A stretch of DNA of 64,000 nucleotides, taken from the NCBI RefSeq assembly GCF_900099965.1, contig NZ_FNDJ01000021.1, positions 124,001 to 188,000 of the forward strand. Reading direction: 5' to 3'. Position 1 is the first letter of the stretch; each line of letters starts with the position of its first letter. Made by a program: the position numbers and the translations under genes. Shown here piece after piece: positions 17,058 to 24,956 of the stretch. The stretch is from Nonomuraea jiangxiensis. GTDB taxonomy: Bacteria; Actinomycetota; Actinomycetes; Streptosporangiales; Streptosporangiaceae. The notes beneath the pieces were generated by a model. That model searched no databases, was not told the DNA's origin, and saw nothing but the letters and a program-made list of their open reading frames with translations.

Positions 17058-17804
17058 GTGACCAACGCCGAAGCTTACGACCGCGGCTTCGCCCACCTCA
17101 GCTCCCACACCGTCGGCCCCCTCCTCGCCACCGCCCGCGAAAACGGCGCGCCCCGCCTGCTCGACGTGGGTTGCGGCACCGGCGTGGTCACGGCGGCGGC
17201 GCTCGCGCTCGGTGCCGAGGTCACCGCCGTGGACGCCGACCCCGTCATGCTGGAGCTGACCGCCCGCCGCCATCCGTACGCGACGATCCGGCCCGCGGTG
17301 CTGCCGGACCTGCCGTTCGAGGACGAGGTCTTTGACGCCATCGCCGGAAACTTCGTCATCAACCATGTGCCGGAGACCGACAGAGCGCTCAAGGAGCTGC
17401 GCCGCGTGCTGCGTCCCGGCGGCACGCTCGCCCTGACCTGGTGGAAGGCCGACGAGATGACCGCCACCAGCGTCTTCGCCGAGGCCATCACCGCCGCCCG
17501 GATCCCCTACGAGCCGCCGCCACGGCCGTTCAGCGGCAACGACACGCCGCGGCGGTTCGTCGCCCTGCTGGAGGAGGCGGGATTCGCCCGGGCGGCCGTC
17601 GACACCATGCGCTGGCGCCACCACGTGGATCTCGCGGCCTGGTGGACCGACGTCGTGCAGGCGGGCGGCCCGCGCTTCGGGATGATCGGCAGGCAGCCGC
17701 CGGAGATCAGGGAGCGCATCAGGGCCCACTACGACCGGCTGGCGGCCCCGTACGCGCGGGAGGGCTTCCCGGTCTGCGCCTACTTAGCGCACGCCGTCCG
17801 CTGA
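17058..17804 (+). CDS. Class I SAM-dependent methyltransferase
   Basis: A 248-residue methyltransferase. Motif I is LLDVGCGTGVVTAAAL (residues 34-49), an acidic residue follows in VTAVDADPVM, and motif IV is FDAIAGNFVINHV. LRPGGTLALTWWK is the post-motif strand. The substrate is unknown. The GTG at 17058 follows TACGCT by six bases with no ribosome site, so a leaderless mRNA is likely. The last 21 bases overlap the convergent TetR gene. Confidence 0.85.
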   Translation: MTNAEAYDRGFAHLSSHTVGPLLATARENGAPRLLDVGCGTGVVTAAALALGAEVTAVDADPVMLELTARRHPYATIRPAVLPDLPFEDEVFDAIAGNFVINHVPETDRALKELRRVLRPGGTLALTWWKADEMTATSVFAEAITAARIPYEPPPRPFSGNDTPRRFVALLEEAGFARAAVDTMRWRHHVDLAAWWTDVVQAGGPRFGMIGRQPPEIRERIRAHYDRLAAPYAREGFPVCAYLAHAVR

Positions 17805-18386
17805 ACCACCTGCTGACCATGCCTTGGCCAGCGGCATCAGCACCTCGTCCACGGATCGCTCGACGAAGTCCGCGCCGAACGGCGGCCCGATGAAGATCAT
17901 CTGGTGCCACACCAGCGCCTCGGCCACCGCGAAGAGCCGCCCGGGATCCACCGGCCCGGCCAGCTCCCCGCGTGCCGCGGCCCGCTCCAGCAGCGCGCGC
18001 ACGCCGCCGAGATCCCTGGTCGGCATGTGCTCGCGCAGCGTGCGCGCCAGCTCCTGGTGGGACACCAGCGTCGAGGACAACCCCATGATCAGCGTGTGCT
18101 TGCGCTCCACCAGCTCGCACAGCCCGCGGCAGACGGAGGCGAGGTCGCCGCGGAGCGAGCCGGTGTCCGCCACCGGCGACGTGTCCATGTCGAACCGCCG
18201 GCAGATGACGTCCACCACCAGCTCGGGCTTGCCCGCCCAGCGCCGGTAGATGGTGGCCTTGCTGGCCCTGGCCCGCTTGGCGATCTGGTCGACCGACATC
18301 CGGTCGTAGCCGACCTCCGACAACAATTCCAGCGTGGCGTCGAGAATGGCCCTGTCACGCTCAGGGTCGAGTGGAGCCACGTGCAT
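17784..18386 (-). CDS. TetR-family transcriptional regulator
   Basis: About 200 residues. The N-terminal helix-turn-helix reads YDRMSVDQIAKRARASKATIYRRWAGK (residues about 29-55, key residues S, Q, T, Y, W); the C-terminal ligand domain is unassigned. It begins five bases after the SDR stop codon and is surely cotranscribed with it. The ATG at 18386 is very close to GAAGGA, so the GTG at 18380, seven bases from that site, may be the real start. The 23-bp palindrome upstream of the SDR gene is its likely autoregulatory operator. Confidence 0.88.
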   Translation of the reverse strand: MHVAPLDPERDRAILDATLELLSEVGYDRMSVDQIAKRARASKATIYRRWAGKPELVVDVICRRFDMDTSPVADTGSLRGDLASVCRGLCELVERKHTLIMGLSSTLVSHQELARTLREHMPTRDLGGVRALLERAAARGELAGPVDPGRLFAVAEALVWHQMIFIGPPFGADFVERSVDEVLMPLAKAWSAGGSADGVR

Positions 18387-18391
18387 GTCCT

Positions 18392-19261
18392 TCAGCGATA
18401 GGCGATCTCCTCGAATCGTACGCCCGTCAGCTCGGTGGACACCTCCCACAGCCGCCCGGCGACCTCCTCGGAGCGGGCCTCGGCCGAGGGCGTCATCCGC
18501 TGCAGCCGGGGGCCGATGAACTCGCCGCCCCGGATGTCGGGCGAGGTCGCGGCGTAGAGCGAGGACACCGCGCCGGCCGCGGCCGACTTCAGGAACACCT
18601 TCACGAGGGGCTGGAGCGGGCCCACGGTGAAGAAGTTGGTGGCGGTGACGCCGGGGTGGGTCGCGGCGCTGGTCAGATCCGCGCCGGCGCGCCGGGCCCG
18701 CCGCTGCAGCTCGAAGGTGAACAGCAGGTTGGCCAGCTTGGAGCGGCCGTAGGAGGACATCTTGCCGTAGCCGCGCTCCAGGCCCAGGTCATCGAAGTCG
18801 AGCCGGCCCACCCGGTGGGCGTCGCTGGAGACGTTGACCACGCGGGCGCCGGGGGCGGCCAGCAGCAGAGGCAGCAGCAGCCCGGTGAGCGCGAAGTGCC
18901 CCAGGTGGTTGGTGCCGAACTGCAGCTCGAAGCCGTCCTTGGTGAACTGCCTGGGGACCATGCCGACGCCCGCGTTGTTGACCAGCAGATCGACCCGGTC
19001 CACGCCGGCGGCGAAGCGCCGGACGGAGTCCAGGTCGGCCAGGTCGAGCTCGCCGTACTCCACCTGCGCGCCGGGCACGGCCCGCCGGATCTCCTCGACC
19101 GCGGCCCGGCCCTTGCCGGGGTTGCGCGCGGCCACGACGACGCGGGCGCCGTGCCTGGCCAGCTCCAGCGCGGTGGGCAGGCCGATGCCGCTGTTGGCGC
19201 CGGTCACGATGGCCGCCTTGCCCGTCAGGTCGGGCATGTCGGCAGGGGTCCAGGATGTCAT
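18392..19261 (-). CDS. Short-chain dehydrogenase/reductase (retinol dehydrogenase-like SDR)
   Basis: A 289-residue Rossmann-fold oxidoreductase. Cofactor motif TGANSGIG (residues 20-27), then AARNPGKGR, whose basic residues favour NADP(H), NNAG, a serine in NVSSDAH and the catalytic YGRSK. The long C-terminus and overall pattern match SDRs annotated as retinol or protochlorophyllide reductase-like in actinomycetes; the substrate is unknown. The ATG at 19261 has GGGAG at five bases spacing; a GTG six bases earlier is too close to it. First gene of an SDR-TetR operon under a palindromic operator. Confidence 0.9.
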   Translation of the reverse strand: MTSWTPADMPDLTGKAAIVTGANSGIGLPTALELARHGARVVVAARNPGKGRAAVEEIRRAVPGAQVEYGELDLADLDSVRRFAAGVDRVDLLVNNAGVGMVPRQFTKDGFELQFGTNHLGHFALTGLLLPLLLAAPGARVVNVSSDAHRVGRLDFDDLGLERGYGKMSSYGRSKLANLLFTFELQRRARRAGADLTSAATHPGVTATNFFTVGPLQPLVKVFLKSAAAGAVSSLYAATSPDIRGGEFIGPRLQRMTPSAEARSEEVAGRLWEVSTELTGVRFEEIAYR

Positions 19262-19273
19262 CGCCACTCCCAG

Positions 19274-19296
19274 GTGTACGAAACCGTTTCGTACAC
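19274..19296. promoter_or_regulatory. Perfect 23-bp palindrome, TetR operator for the SDR-TetR operon
   Basis: The arms GTGTACGAAAC (19274-19284) and GTTTCGTACAC (19286-19296) are exact inverse complements around one central base. The site starts 13 bases upstream of the SDR ATG and ends two bases from the stop codon of the next gene. Its size, symmetry and position are those of a TetR-family operator, and the TetR gene is the second gene of the same operon. Occupancy would block transcription of both, giving autoregulation. Confidence 0.85.
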
Positions 19297-19297
19297 T

Positions 19298-20089
19298 CTA
19301 CGGCTCCAGCCGCCGTCGCGCGTGCCGTTCCTCGCGCTGGGTGACCTCCAGCCGTTGCCGGCTGTCGTCGAGCCGCCTGCGCGCCCCGGCCAGCTCCCGC
19401 TCCAGGCGGGCGACCTCCTCGGCGCGCTCGTCATGCTCCTTCGTGACCGCCGCCAGCGCCTCTCGCCACTCCCGGTGGGCGGCCTCGGCCTCGCGGCGTT
19501 CCTTGGCCCGCGCCTCCTCGCGCCTCCTGGCCGCCTCCGCCGCCTCCTCCTTGGACTTCGCCGCCTCCTCCTTGGACTTCCTGACCGCGGCGGGCCGCTG
19601 CCGGGGCGCCGGGGCCGGGGTGAAGCCGCTGTAGCTGAGCGGCTTGACCAGGCGCCCGCCGCGCACCTGCGCGGCGGCCTCGGCGTCCACCACGGCCGCC
19701 TCCAGGGTCTGGTCCACCTCGGCGCCCGCCGCCGCGGACAGGTCGCCGGCCTGCCGCACGAGCCGGCCCAGGCGGGCCGTGACCTCGGCGCGGCGCTGGG
19801 TCAGCTCGGCCAGCGCCGTGGCGTCCTGCTCCTGCCAGGCCGCGCGCAGCCGCTCGCCCACCTCCAGCAGCCGTGCCAGCTCCTCGGGCCGCTCGCGGGC
19901 GAACCGGTTGACCGCCCAGGCGGACACCGTGGGCCTGCGTAGTTTCGCGATGTCGCGCGACAGCCGTACGTCGCCCGCCTCCTTGGCCGCGCGGGCCTCC
20001 GCCGCGCGGGCGGCGGTGAACTCCGGCGGCGGCAGCGCGTAGAGCCTGTCGGCCACCTCGTCAAGATCCACACAGGACAAATACCCCAC
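19298..20089 (-). CDS. Hypothetical coiled-coil protein
   Basis: Up to 263 residues, no domain I can name. The N-terminal part is alanine-rich and helical with a conserved-looking block KLRRPTVSAWAVNRFAR (residues about 48-64). From about residue 170 it is a highly charged coiled coil containing two exact copies of KSKEEAA and many Arg/Glu repeats. The GTG at 20089 is the longest start; the GTG at 20071 (MDLDEV) fits as well, and neither has a clear ribosome site. Similar proteins of unknown function occur across actinomycetes as I recall. It could bind DNA or act as a scaffold; the sequence does not decide. Confidence 0.75.
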   Translation of the reverse strand: MGYLSCVDLDEVADRLYALPPPEFTAARAAEARAAKEAGDVRLSRDIAKLRRPTVSAWAVNRFARERPEELARLLEVGERLRAAWQEQDATALAELTQRRAEVTARLGRLVRQAGDLSAAAGAEVDQTLEAAVVDAEAAAQVRGGRLVKPLSYSGFTPAPAPRQRPAAVRKSKEEAAKSKEEAAEAARRREEARAKERREAEAAHREWREALAAVTKEHDERAEEVARLERELAGARRRLDDSRQRLEVTQREERHARRRLEP

Positions 20090-20146
20090 ATACCCCGGTT
20101 TCTAGCGCATAGTGGAGGCAGCCCCCCAGTCGAACGGAGGCCCCTG

Positions 20147-20746
20147 GTGTTCGAACGCTTCACCGACCGTGCACGCCGGGTCGTCGTCCTCGCCCAGGAG
20201 GAGGCGCGGATGATGAACCACAACTACATCGGCACGGAACACATATTGCTCGGCCTGATCCACGAGGGAGAGGGACTGGCCTCGCTGGTCCTGGAAAGTT
20301 GCGGCGTGGAGCTCGACCACGTACGCGGGTTCGTCGAGCGCGAGGTCGGCCGCGGCGCCAAGTCGCCGGCCGGGCACATCCCGTTCACGCCCCGCGCCAA
20401 GAAGGTGCTGGAGCTGTCGCTGCGCGAGGCGCTGCAGATGCGCCACAACTACATCGGGACCGAGCACATCCTGCTGGGGCTGATCCGGGAGGGCGAGGGC
20501 CTGGCCGCCCAGGCGCTCACGGACGCCGGCGCGGACCTGGCCGACGTGCGCCAGCGCCTGCTCGACCGCGTGGGCCACGGCTCCAAGGAGCGGCCCGCCA
20601 CCGAGATGTTCTTCGGCGGCGGCTCCGCGCTGAACGAGCGCCTGGCGCAGATCCAGGAGAGCCTGGAACGCATCGAGCGCCACCTCGGCATCCTCCCCGA
20701 CAAGAGCGCGGACCGGCCCGAGGAGCGGGACGAGGGCCTAGGCTGA
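20147..20746 (+). CDS. Standalone Clp N-terminal domain protein, ClpC2-like
   Basis: 199 residues: two Clp_N repeats and no AAA+ ATPase domain. The repeats show as MFERFTDRARRVVVLAQEEA with HNYIGTEHILLGLIHEGEG, then FTPRAKKVLELSLREALQ with HNYIGTEHILLGLIREGEG. A short tail ends in a helical ERLAQIQESLERIERHL segment. It resembles the N-domain of ClpC1 and mycobacterial ClpC2, which can bind ClpC1-directed ligands without unfolding substrates. The GTG at 20147 has GGAGG seven bases upstream. The 3' end overlaps the convergent ACT-GNAT gene by 9 bases. Confidence 0.88.
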   Translation: MFERFTDRARRVVVLAQEEARMMNHNYIGTEHILLGLIHEGEGLASLVLESCGVELDHVRGFVEREVGRGAKSPAGHIPFTPRAKKVLELSLREALQMRHNYIGTEHILLGLIREGEGLAAQALTDAGADLADVRQRLLDRVGHGSKERPATEMFFGGGSALNERLAQIQESLERIERHLGILPDKSADRPEERDEGLG

Positions 20747-21763
20747 GATCATCGCGCCCACCGGCAGCCTGGCCTCGACCACGCCGGGGTCCTCGGTGTA
20801 GCCGAGCGTGGCGCCCAGCGAGATCAGCAGCCTGCGCATCCTCACGTTGTCGGCCAGCATGGTGGCCTTGACCTCGGCGTACCCGAGGTCAAGTGCCTCC
20901 CGCACGAGCATCCTGGCCAGGGCCGTGCCCAGGCCGCGCCCCTGCCAGCGGTCCTCGATCAGGAAGGCCAGTTCGGCGGTGCCGGGGTCCGGGGTGAACA
21001 CCAGGTTCGCCATCGCCACGACCTGCCCGTCGTGCCCGGCGACCAGCGAATGCCCCCGGCTCCTGTCGCACAGGTGCTCGAACATGCGGGCGGGCAGCGC
21101 CGGCATCGAGGTGAAGTAGCGGAACCTGCGCGATTCGGGCGAGCACCTGTCGTGCAGGTCGCGTACGGCCTCGCGGTAGATCGACGTGAGCGGGTGGATC
21201 GTGACCTGCGCCCCGTCGGAGAGCTTGACCTCGCGCTCCGGCCCGGCGTTCGGCTCGGGGGCGGGCCGGGCGAGCCGGGTGAAGGCGGCCGCCCGGGCCG
21301 CCTCGGTCAGCGTGAAGGGCAGCTCCGCGCGGCGGAGCCGGACCGCGCGGCGGGCCGCCACGGGCACGACGAGCTGGGTGGGGTCAGGAAGATCGCTCAC
21401 CGCCTCACCATAGATCCACCGGGCGTCGTCCGCGCGCAGCAACTCGGCCAGCAGGTCGGGCAGCCGCCACGGCATCGCCCGGAGCCGGGTGGCCAGCAGC
21501 AGCGCCCTGGTGGGCTCGTCGGTCAGTTCGTGAGCGGTGGCCGGGACCACCTGCACCCGGCGCCCGCCGGCCGCCTCCAGGGCCTCGCGCACGGCCTCCG
21601 GGCCGGCGGGGATGTCGGCGACGAACTCGTCCACGGTGCCGTCATGGTCGGACTGCACGCTCAGGCCAAGGATGTTGCCGCCCCTGGCGGCCAGGGCCGA
21701 GGCGAGCGAGGCCAGTCGCCCGGGCCGCTCGTCCACTGTGGTCCGGATGCGCAAGAATCCCAT
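20738..21763 (-). CDS. ACT domain-GNAT acetyltransferase fusion (amino-acid-regulated protein acetyltransferase)
   Basis: 341 residues. The N-terminal ACT domain (about 1-75) starts FLRIRTTVDERPGRLASLASAL and contains GGNILGLSVQ, the usual amino-acid-binding fold. A linker of about 90 residues follows. The C-terminal GNAT domain (about 170-341) has LVAGHDGQVVAMANLVF, AELAFLIEDRWQGRGLGTAL (acetyl-CoA pyrophosphate loop) and MLADNVRMRRLLISLG. Actinomycete enzymes with this architecture acetylate lysines of targets such as acetyl-CoA synthetase and are controlled by amino acids bound to the ACT domain. A TATAAA-like sequence near 21825 may be its promoter. Confidence 0.88.
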   Translation of the reverse strand: MGFLRIRTTVDERPGRLASLASALAARGGNILGLSVQSDHDGTVDEFVADIPAGPEAVREALEAAGGRRVQVVPATAHELTDEPTRALLLATRLRAMPWRLPDLLAELLRADDARWIYGEAVSDLPDPTQLVVPVAARRAVRLRRAELPFTLTEAARAAAFTRLARPAPEPNAGPEREVKLSDGAQVTIHPLTSIYREAVRDLHDRCSPESRRFRYFTSMPALPARMFEHLCDRSRGHSLVAGHDGQVVAMANLVFTPDPGTAELAFLIEDRWQGRGLGTALARMLVREALDLGYAEVKATMLADNVRMRRLLISLGATLGYTEDPGVVEARLPVGAMISA

Positions 21764-21853
21764 GGCTCCAGAGCATGCCCGACCGCTGTTACGTGACCGC
21801 TAACGGCGTGTTTCTCCCACCTTTTTATACCGATTTTTCAGCATATTTCCGCT

Positions 21854-22333
21854 TTATCTGGCCGTCAGCAGGGCCCAGCACAGGCAGGCGAACGCGGCCA
21901 GCGACGTCAGCGTACGCAGCAGGTTCCAGCGCACCCACGGCCCCTCGAAGTTGCGGCGCACCAGCGCCCCGTCCGCCACCCGGCCTGGCCGCCCGGCCGC
22001 GTCGAGCTGATTGTTGAGCGGGATGTTCACGCCGAACGTGATGACCAGCGTCAGCGCGTACAGCACGAACCCGGCCGCCACCTCCGGCACGAGGCCCCGT
22101 CCCGCCCGCCAGTCCAGCACGAGGACGACGCCGAGGAACACCGGTGCGCCGAGGAAGGCCAGGGCGAACCAGCCGTTCTTGATCGCGGCGCTGATCCGCT
22201 GCATGACCTCGATGAAGACGTGGTCGCCCGTACGGCGCAGCGCGAGCATGACGCAGCAGGTGAAGGCGTAGAACAGCCCGGCCATCAGCCCCGTGGCGAC
22301 GGTGGCCAGCACCAGCGTCACGTCGTGAACCAT
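21854..22333 (-). CDS. DUF1772 (anthrone oxygenase-like) membrane protein
   Basis: A 159-residue protein with four membrane helices. Family features: GLMAGLFYAFTCCVMLALRR at the N-terminus, MQRISAAIKNGWF, VNIPLNNQLD and a C-terminal RNFEGPWVRWNLLRT. The family is called anthrone oxygenase-like after a few polyketide-associated members, but most members have unknown roles. The ATG at 22333 has GGAAGGA eight bases upstream. It is divergent from the AraC gene and closely related to a second copy at 23440-23967. Confidence 0.82.
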   Translation of the reverse strand: MVHDVTLVLATVATGLMAGLFYAFTCCVMLALRRTGDHVFIEVMQRISAAIKNGWFALAFLGAPVFLGVVLVLDWRAGRGLVPEVAAGFVLYALTLVITFGVNIPLNNQLDAAGRPGRVADGALVRRNFEGPWVRWNLLRTLTSLAAFACLCWALLTAR

Positions 22334-22402
22334 TGCGAAGTCCTTCCCGATCCAAAGATCATATATTTAGACGGTTATTGATGATATATGGCTATTTCAT
22401 GC

Positions 22403-22420
22403 GTGAGCGTCTACGCTCAC
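22403..22420. promoter_or_regulatory. Inverted repeat just before the AraC-family gene
   Basis: GTGAGCGT (22403-22410) and ACGCTCAC (22413-22420) are perfect inverse complements around CT, and end three bases before the ATG at 22424. The site lies in the AT-rich divergent region between the DUF1772 and AraC genes, so it may be the operator through which the regulator controls itself and its neighbour. In RNA it would form a hairpin covering the start region. Confidence 0.55.
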
Positions 22421-22423
22421 CTC

Positions 22424-23422
22424 ATGAGAACGCTGACTGACGACACGTTGACCGGTATGCTGCGCGGGCCGCGGGCGCAGGGAGCGTTCCTGCTCAGGAC
22501 GGTCATGGACCCGCCGTGGTCGTTGCGCATCGAGGACGGCGCGCCGCTGTCCCTGATCACGGTGATCCGGGGGGAGGCGTGGCTCGTTCCCGACGAGGGC
22601 GAGGCCGTGCCGCTGCGGCCGGGTGAGGTGGCCATCGCGCGGGGGCCGGAGCCGTACACGATCGGTGACACTCCCGGCACTCCGCCGCACATCGTGATCC
22701 ATCCCGGCCAGCGCTGCACCACACTGCGCGGCGAGAAGCTGCGGGAGTCGATGAACCTCGGCGTGCGCACCTGGGGCGAGCGGCCCGACGGGGCGGCGCT
22801 GATGCTCAGCGGGACCTACCAGATGCACAGCGAGATCGGCAAGCGGCTGCTGGCCGCGCTGCCGCCACTGCTGGTCAGGCCCGCGGAGGCCGGTGACGCG
22901 GCGCTCATCGCGCTGCTGGCCGAGGAGACCGGCAAGGGCGAGCCGGGGCAGGCACTGGTGCTGGACCGCGTCCTCGACCTGATCCTGATCAGGGTGCTGC
23001 GGTCGTGGCTGGCCCGCCCGGGCACCGGCGCCCCCGCCTGGTACCGCGCGCAGCACGACCCGGTGGTCGGGCCCGCGCTGCGCCTGCTGCACGAGGCGCC
23101 GGACCATCCGTGGACGGTGGCGGAGCTGGCGGCCCGTACCGGGATCTCGCGGGCCGGGCTGGCCCGGCGCTTCACGGAGCTGGTGGGCGAGCCGCCCATG
23201 AGCTACCTCACGGGCTGGCGGCTCGCCCTGGCCGCCGACCTGCTGTGCGAGTCCGACACGACGATCTCGACGGTGGCCAGGAAGGTCGGCTACGGCAGCT
23301 CGTTCGCCCTGAGCGCGGCCTTCAAGCGCGTACGGGGGCTCAGCCCGCAGGACTACCGCAGGCGGATGCTCACCGGCCCGCTCGGGGCGGGCGAGCCGGA
23401 CCGGCTGCCGGCCTACGCCTGA
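22424..23422 (+). CDS. AraC-family transcriptional regulator
   Basis: 332 residues. The N-terminal cupin-like sensor domain contains LRPGEVAIARGPEPYTIGD. The C-terminal double helix-turn-helix runs from TVAELAARTGISRAGLARRF to TISTVARKVGYGSSFALSAAFKR, ending GLSPQDYRR. This is the cupin_6 AraC type often paired with small oxidoreductase or membrane-protein genes. The ATG at 22424 is preferred: the in-frame ATG at 22388 would place the perfect inverted repeat inside the coding sequence. It sits between two DUF1772 genes and is the obvious candidate to regulate both. Confidence 0.88.
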   Translation: MRTLTDDTLTGMLRGPRAQGAFLLRTVMDPPWSLRIEDGAPLSLITVIRGEAWLVPDEGEAVPLRPGEVAIARGPEPYTIGDTPGTPPHIVIHPGQRCTTLRGEKLRESMNLGVRTWGERPDGAALMLSGTYQMHSEIGKRLLAALPPLLVRPAEAGDAALIALLAEETGKGEPGQALVLDRVLDLILIRVLRSWLARPGTGAPAWYRAQHDPVVGPALRLLHEAPDHPWTVAELAARTGISRAGLARRFTELVGEPPMSYLTGWRLALAADLLCESDTTISTVARKVGYGSSFALSAAFKRVRGLSPQDYRRRMLTGPLGAGEPDRLPAYA

Positions 23423-23439
23423 CCCCGCGGGGCGGCGGC

Positions 23440-23967
23440 TCACGCCCGCTCGTCCCGGCCCTGCAGCCTCAGGGAGCGGGCCAGGCAGACCAGGGCGAGG
23501 GTGCAGGCCAGGCCGCGGACGTTGTTCGTGACGTTCCAGAGGCCCTCGAAGTTCTCGCGGGCGGCGGCGTAGTCGTCGGCGGCCTTGGCCAGCTCCTCAT
23601 TGAGCGGCACGTTGACACCCATCGTGATGGCCAGGGCCACGACGTACAGAGCCAGGGCGGCCGCGGTCCAGCGGGCGGCGGTACGCAGTCCCATCCGGTA
23701 CTGGGCGATGGCGGCGGCGCCGGTGAAGACGAAAGCGCCGAAGAAGGTCAGGGCGAAGGCCGGGTTCTCGATGGCCTGGTTGATCCGGTTCATGACCAGG
23801 ACGAACGCACGGTTGTCCGCCTGGGCCAGCCCTGGCATCACCGACACCGAGAAGGCGTAGAACAAGCCCGCCATCAAACCCATCGCCACCGTGGCCAGCC
23901 ACAGCAGGGGTGAGGCCCATCCGCGACTGTGAGAGACGGCGACCGGGCGCCGAGCGGTGTATGTCAT
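23440..23967 (-). CDS. Second DUF1772 membrane protein
   Basis: 175 residues, four membrane helices. It shares with the first copy GLMAGLFYAFSVSVMPGL, MNRINQAIENPAF, VNVPLNEELA and RENFEGLWNVTNNVRGLA, so the two are paralogues. The N-terminal 20 residues are cytosolic. The ATG at 23967 follows a GAAGGAG site by about ten bases; longer in-frame starts would run into sequence of unrelated character. It converges on the AraC gene with 17 bases between. Confidence 0.82.
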   Translation of the reverse strand: MTYTARRPVAVSHSRGWASPLLWLATVAMGLMAGLFYAFSVSVMPGLAQADNRAFVLVMNRINQAIENPAFALTFFGAFVFTGAAAIAQYRMGLRTAARWTAAALALYVVALAITMGVNVPLNEELAKAADDYAAARENFEGLWNVTNNVRGLACTLALVCLARSLRLQGRDERA

Positions 23968-24128
23968 GAGGTCAGCTCTCCTTCTCCTCGGCGGCGAACC
24001 CCGGCGCGCGGCGGCGCAGCTCCCTGGTGTCCGTCCGCGGCCCGGCCCCTCTCCATCACGTCGAACAGTCAAGCCCGGCGGCCCGAGATGCTCCATAGTC
24101 AGGAGGCTCAGCCGCATGCGCGGTCGTC

Positions 24129-24489
24129 TCAGCGTCCCGCGAGCTCGGCGACCGCCATGACGATCCGGCCCGGGGCCTCCAGCGGCAGGGTGTGCCCGGC
24201 GCCCGGCACCCGTTCGAACCGGGCGTACGGCAGCGCGGCGGCCACCGCCTCGCCCAGCTCCGGAGCAATGACCTTGTCGGCGTCACCCGCGAGCACGACC
24301 GCGGGAACGGTCACCGCGGGCCAGGTCCTGCCGCAGGCCCATCCCGCGCGAGCAGGCGAAGCGGGCGGCGCGCACCTCGCCGGGCGGCTCGGCGAACATC
24401 CGCCGGTCGGCCTCGGCCGCGGCCTTGGGCGCCCCGGGCGCCATGGTCTGGCGGAGCAGGAGCCTGCCGAGCGCCGGCCGCGGCCGGCG
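24129..24489 (-). pseudogene. Remnant of an alpha/beta hydrolase (C-terminal part, frameshifted)
   Basis: The last 60 codons read TVPAVVLAGDADKVIAPELG, then FERVPGAGHTLPLEAPGRIV and stop: the C-terminal strands of an alpha/beta hydrolase with the catalytic aspartate (GDAD) and histidine (GAGH). Upstream, the matching continuation (a cap-like stretch ending CSRGMGLRQDL) lies in another frame, so a frameshift near 24310 breaks the gene. The N-terminal half, including the nucleophile elbow, is missing. The piece abuts a phosphopantetheinyl transferase remnant on the same strand. Confidence 0.7.
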
Positions 24490-24888
24490 GCGTCGAGCAG
24501 CATGCGGGCGGCGAACCCGCCCCCGGGCTCGATTTCGACGACCGCGTCCCGGAACCCGGCCCAGGTCTCGGTGAGCGGGAACCACGCCTTGTAGAGGGCC
24601 TCCATGGCGCAGAACAGCACCCGGTCCCACGGCTGCGGCCCGGGGAGCCGCGCCGGCATGGCCCGCTCCTCCGGCCCGGTCACGAGCCCGAGCACGCCCT
24701 CGGGAAGCGGGAGGCGGGCTCGGCGCACGGCGCGCGCACCCCCGTACGCTGGCGAACTGGCTGCGCCCCCGGTCCGAGGCGCCGGCCATCAGCGCCGCCT
24801 CCTCGGGGAACAGCTCGACGGGCGACTCGTCGTCGAAGACCTCGGCCGCGTGCACCCCCGCGGGCAGCAGCTCGTCGATCACCGGCAC
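24490..24888 (-). pseudogene. Remnant of a Sfp/EntD-type 4'-phosphopantetheinyl transferase
   Basis: From GTG at 24888 the frame reads VPVIDELLPAGVHAAEVFDD, then LFPEEAALMAGASDRGRSQF and ASVRGCAR, a clear EntD-like N-terminus. After about 24715 the match continues in another frame as PLPEGVLGLVTGPEERAM, WDRVLFCAMEALYKAWFPLT and GFAARMLL, the family C-terminus. The middle of about 70 residues, which should hold the conserved histidine and the first metal-binding acidic residues, is absent. The WDxxLFSxKE lysine is replaced by methionine. It is a deletion-frameshift pseudogene. Intact homologues activate carrier proteins of polyketide and peptide synthases. Confidence 0.8.
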
Positions 24889-24956
24889 ACTTAACGGAAG
24901 TGACCGAACCCGCGAGACCGCGCCGGCGGCGAGCAACCACAGAAAGCGAGACCTGG

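Noticed and set aside
21781..21801. Direct repeat GACCGCT upstream of the ACT-GNAT gene
   Set aside because: Only 7 bp with 14-bp spacing. It could be a regulator site, but there is nothing else to support it.
24200..24220. GTTCGAACC-like T-arm suggesting a tRNA
   Set aside because: It lies inside the hydrolase remnant (encoding ARFERVPG), and no acceptor stem, anticodon arm or D arm can be folded around it.
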